The translations under genes and the position numbers were made by a program. A stretch of DNA of 5,357 bases from Nanohaloarchaea archaeon PL-Br10_U2g16 (GTDB lineage Archaea; Nanohalarchaeota; Nanosalinia; Nanosalinales; Nanosalinaceae), in NCBI GenBank assembly GCA_001563995.1, contig LKMV01000053.1:1-5357 (forward strand), given 5' to 3'. Below the pieces are notes generated by a model. It was given only the letters and a program-made list of their open reading frames with translations, did not search any database and was not told the origin of the DNA. Shown here one piece after another: positions 4,739-5,357 of the stretch; the first letter of the stretch is position 1, and each line of letters opens with the position of its first letter.

Positions 4739-5357
4739 ATGAGATACTCAAAACTCGTTGATATCTATGATAGGCTGGGTTCCACACAGGCAACATTGGA
4801 AAAGACGGATATCCTAGCAGAGTTCTTCAAAGAAAACGAGGAAGAGCTGGACCAGCTAATACTTCTATGTATGGGAAGGCCTTTTCCCTACTGGAAAGAT
4901 CTAGATTTAGGGATCTCAAGTAAGACAATGGTCGATATAATACACCAAGCGACCGGAAAATCTGAATCAGAGATAGAGGAAGCATGGAAGCAAGAAGGTG
5001 ATCTAGGTTCTGCGGCAGAAAGACTTATGGAGCAAGGTACAGGACAACAGAGCCTTATGAACAGAGAGCTTACCGTAGAAAGGGTAAACCAAAAGCTTGA
5101 GAAAGTAGCTTTGATGGAAGAAGACTCACTTGGAAGCGTTTCAATGGATAAGAAAAAGAAAGAAGTAGCTGCGCTGCTGAACGATGCTACCCCTGAAGAA
5201 GGAAAGTACATAGTAAGGACGTTTATAGAAAACCTGAGGCTAGGTGTCGCAGAAGGAATAATAAGGGATGCTCTGGCTGAAGCATTCTTTGATGGAGAAA
5301 ACAAAGAGCTGATACAGAGAGGATACGACCTTACAAACGACTTCAAGATCGGAAGAG
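4739..5357 (+). CDS. lig: ATP-dependent DNA ligase, N-terminal part (truncated at window end)
   Basis: Archaeal DNA ligase seals nicks during replication and repair by forming an enzyme-AMP intermediate. About 202 residues are readable from the ATG at 4739, roughly the N-terminal DNA-binding domain; a full enzyme usually has 550-600 residues, and the catalytic KxDG motif lies beyond the window. Family landmarks in order: YSKLVDIYDRLGSTQATLEK (3-22) and TDILAEFF, LLCMGRPFPYW (43-53), LGISSKTM (57-64), EEAWKQEGDLGSAAE (80-94), LTVERVNQKLEKVA (112-125), ATPEEGKYIVRTF (151-163), and NLRLGVAEGIIRDALAEAF (166-184), which is highly characteristic. LTNDF (198-202) is the last trusted stretch, because the following four codons coincide with adapter sequence. 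The start agrees with the promoter at 4708-4715. A substitution is visible where many ligases have an EG(E/D)GS segment: here EEDSLGSVS (128-136). Family identity is very secure. Confidence 0.95.
   Translation, partial: MRYSKLVDIYDRLGSTQATLEKTDILAEFFKENEEELDQLILLCMGRPFPYWKDLDLGISSKTMVDIIHQATGKSESEIEEAWKQEGDLGSAAERLMEQGTGQQSLMNRELTVERVNQKLEKVALMEEDSLGSVSMDKKKKEVAALLNDATPEEGKYIVRTFIENLRLGVAEGIIRDALAEAFFDGENKELIQRGYDLTNDFKIGR
5346..5357 (+). other. Probable Illumina adapter remnant at contig end
   Basis: The final 12 bases, AGATCGGAAGAG, are identical to the first 12 bases of the standard Illumina TruSeq adapter and sit precisely at the sequence end. In the ligase frame they encode most of KIGR after LTNDF, which does not look like the usual ligase continuation. 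The true genomic sequence therefore most likely ends at or near 5345. Confidence 0.88.

Noticed and set aside
4888..5346. Minus-strand open frame of 152 codons opposite the ligase gene
   Set aside because: The protein is a Ser/Leu/Phe-rich shadow of the ligase codons; the + strand frame matches ligase motifs throughout.
1..5357. Possibility that the contig is circular or has terminal repeats
   Set aside because: The two ends share only a short GGATACGA word; no terminal overlap is visible, and the right end is adapter.

Overview
The window looks like a chromosomal fragment of an archaeon, probably a small-genome halophilic one; a nanohaloarchaeon or another DPANN lineage is my best guess. 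The supporting signs are a stand-alone Elp3 tRNA-modifying enzyme, an archaeal-type ATP-dependent DNA ligase, a TrmB-family regulator, A/T-rich boxes centred about 27 bases before start codons (leaderless archaeal transcription), T-rich terminators and several fairly acidic proteins. The lineage is inferred; the archaeal assignment is firm.

Layout: the last 15 codons of an unknown + strand gene (2-49) converge on an AT-rich orphan of 96 residues (52-342, minus) that has its own promoter. Next comes elp3 (395-1981, minus), divergent from an sppA-like S49 serine peptidase (2035-2940, plus). The peptidase ends at a T-rich terminator and converges on a TrmB-like regulator (3090-3908, minus). A 131-base gap upstream of the regulator carries two copies of an 11-base AT-rich repeat, one inside a palindrome in the regulator's promoter. 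A nitroreductase-family flavoprotein (4040-4684, minus) is divergent from the start of the DNA ligase gene (4739 to the window end, plus). There is no gene-free stretch longer than 300 bases.

The genes are ordinary housekeeping and accessory functions (tRNA wobble modification, membrane-associated proteolysis, transcription control, flavin redox, DNA joining) and do not form an obvious pathway. The notable part is promoter architecture. Both divergent pairs have start codons separated by 53-54 bases, with one TTAA-cored box midway. In the nitroreductase/ligase pair the box is the perfect palindrome GTTTAAAC, with exactly 23 bases to each ATG, so one TBP site may serve two leaderless genes.

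The last 12 bases (5346-5357) match the start of the common Illumina adapter exactly. They are probably sequencing artefact, so the last four ligase codons should not be trusted. I see no defence system, mobile element, CRISPR array or RNA gene here.
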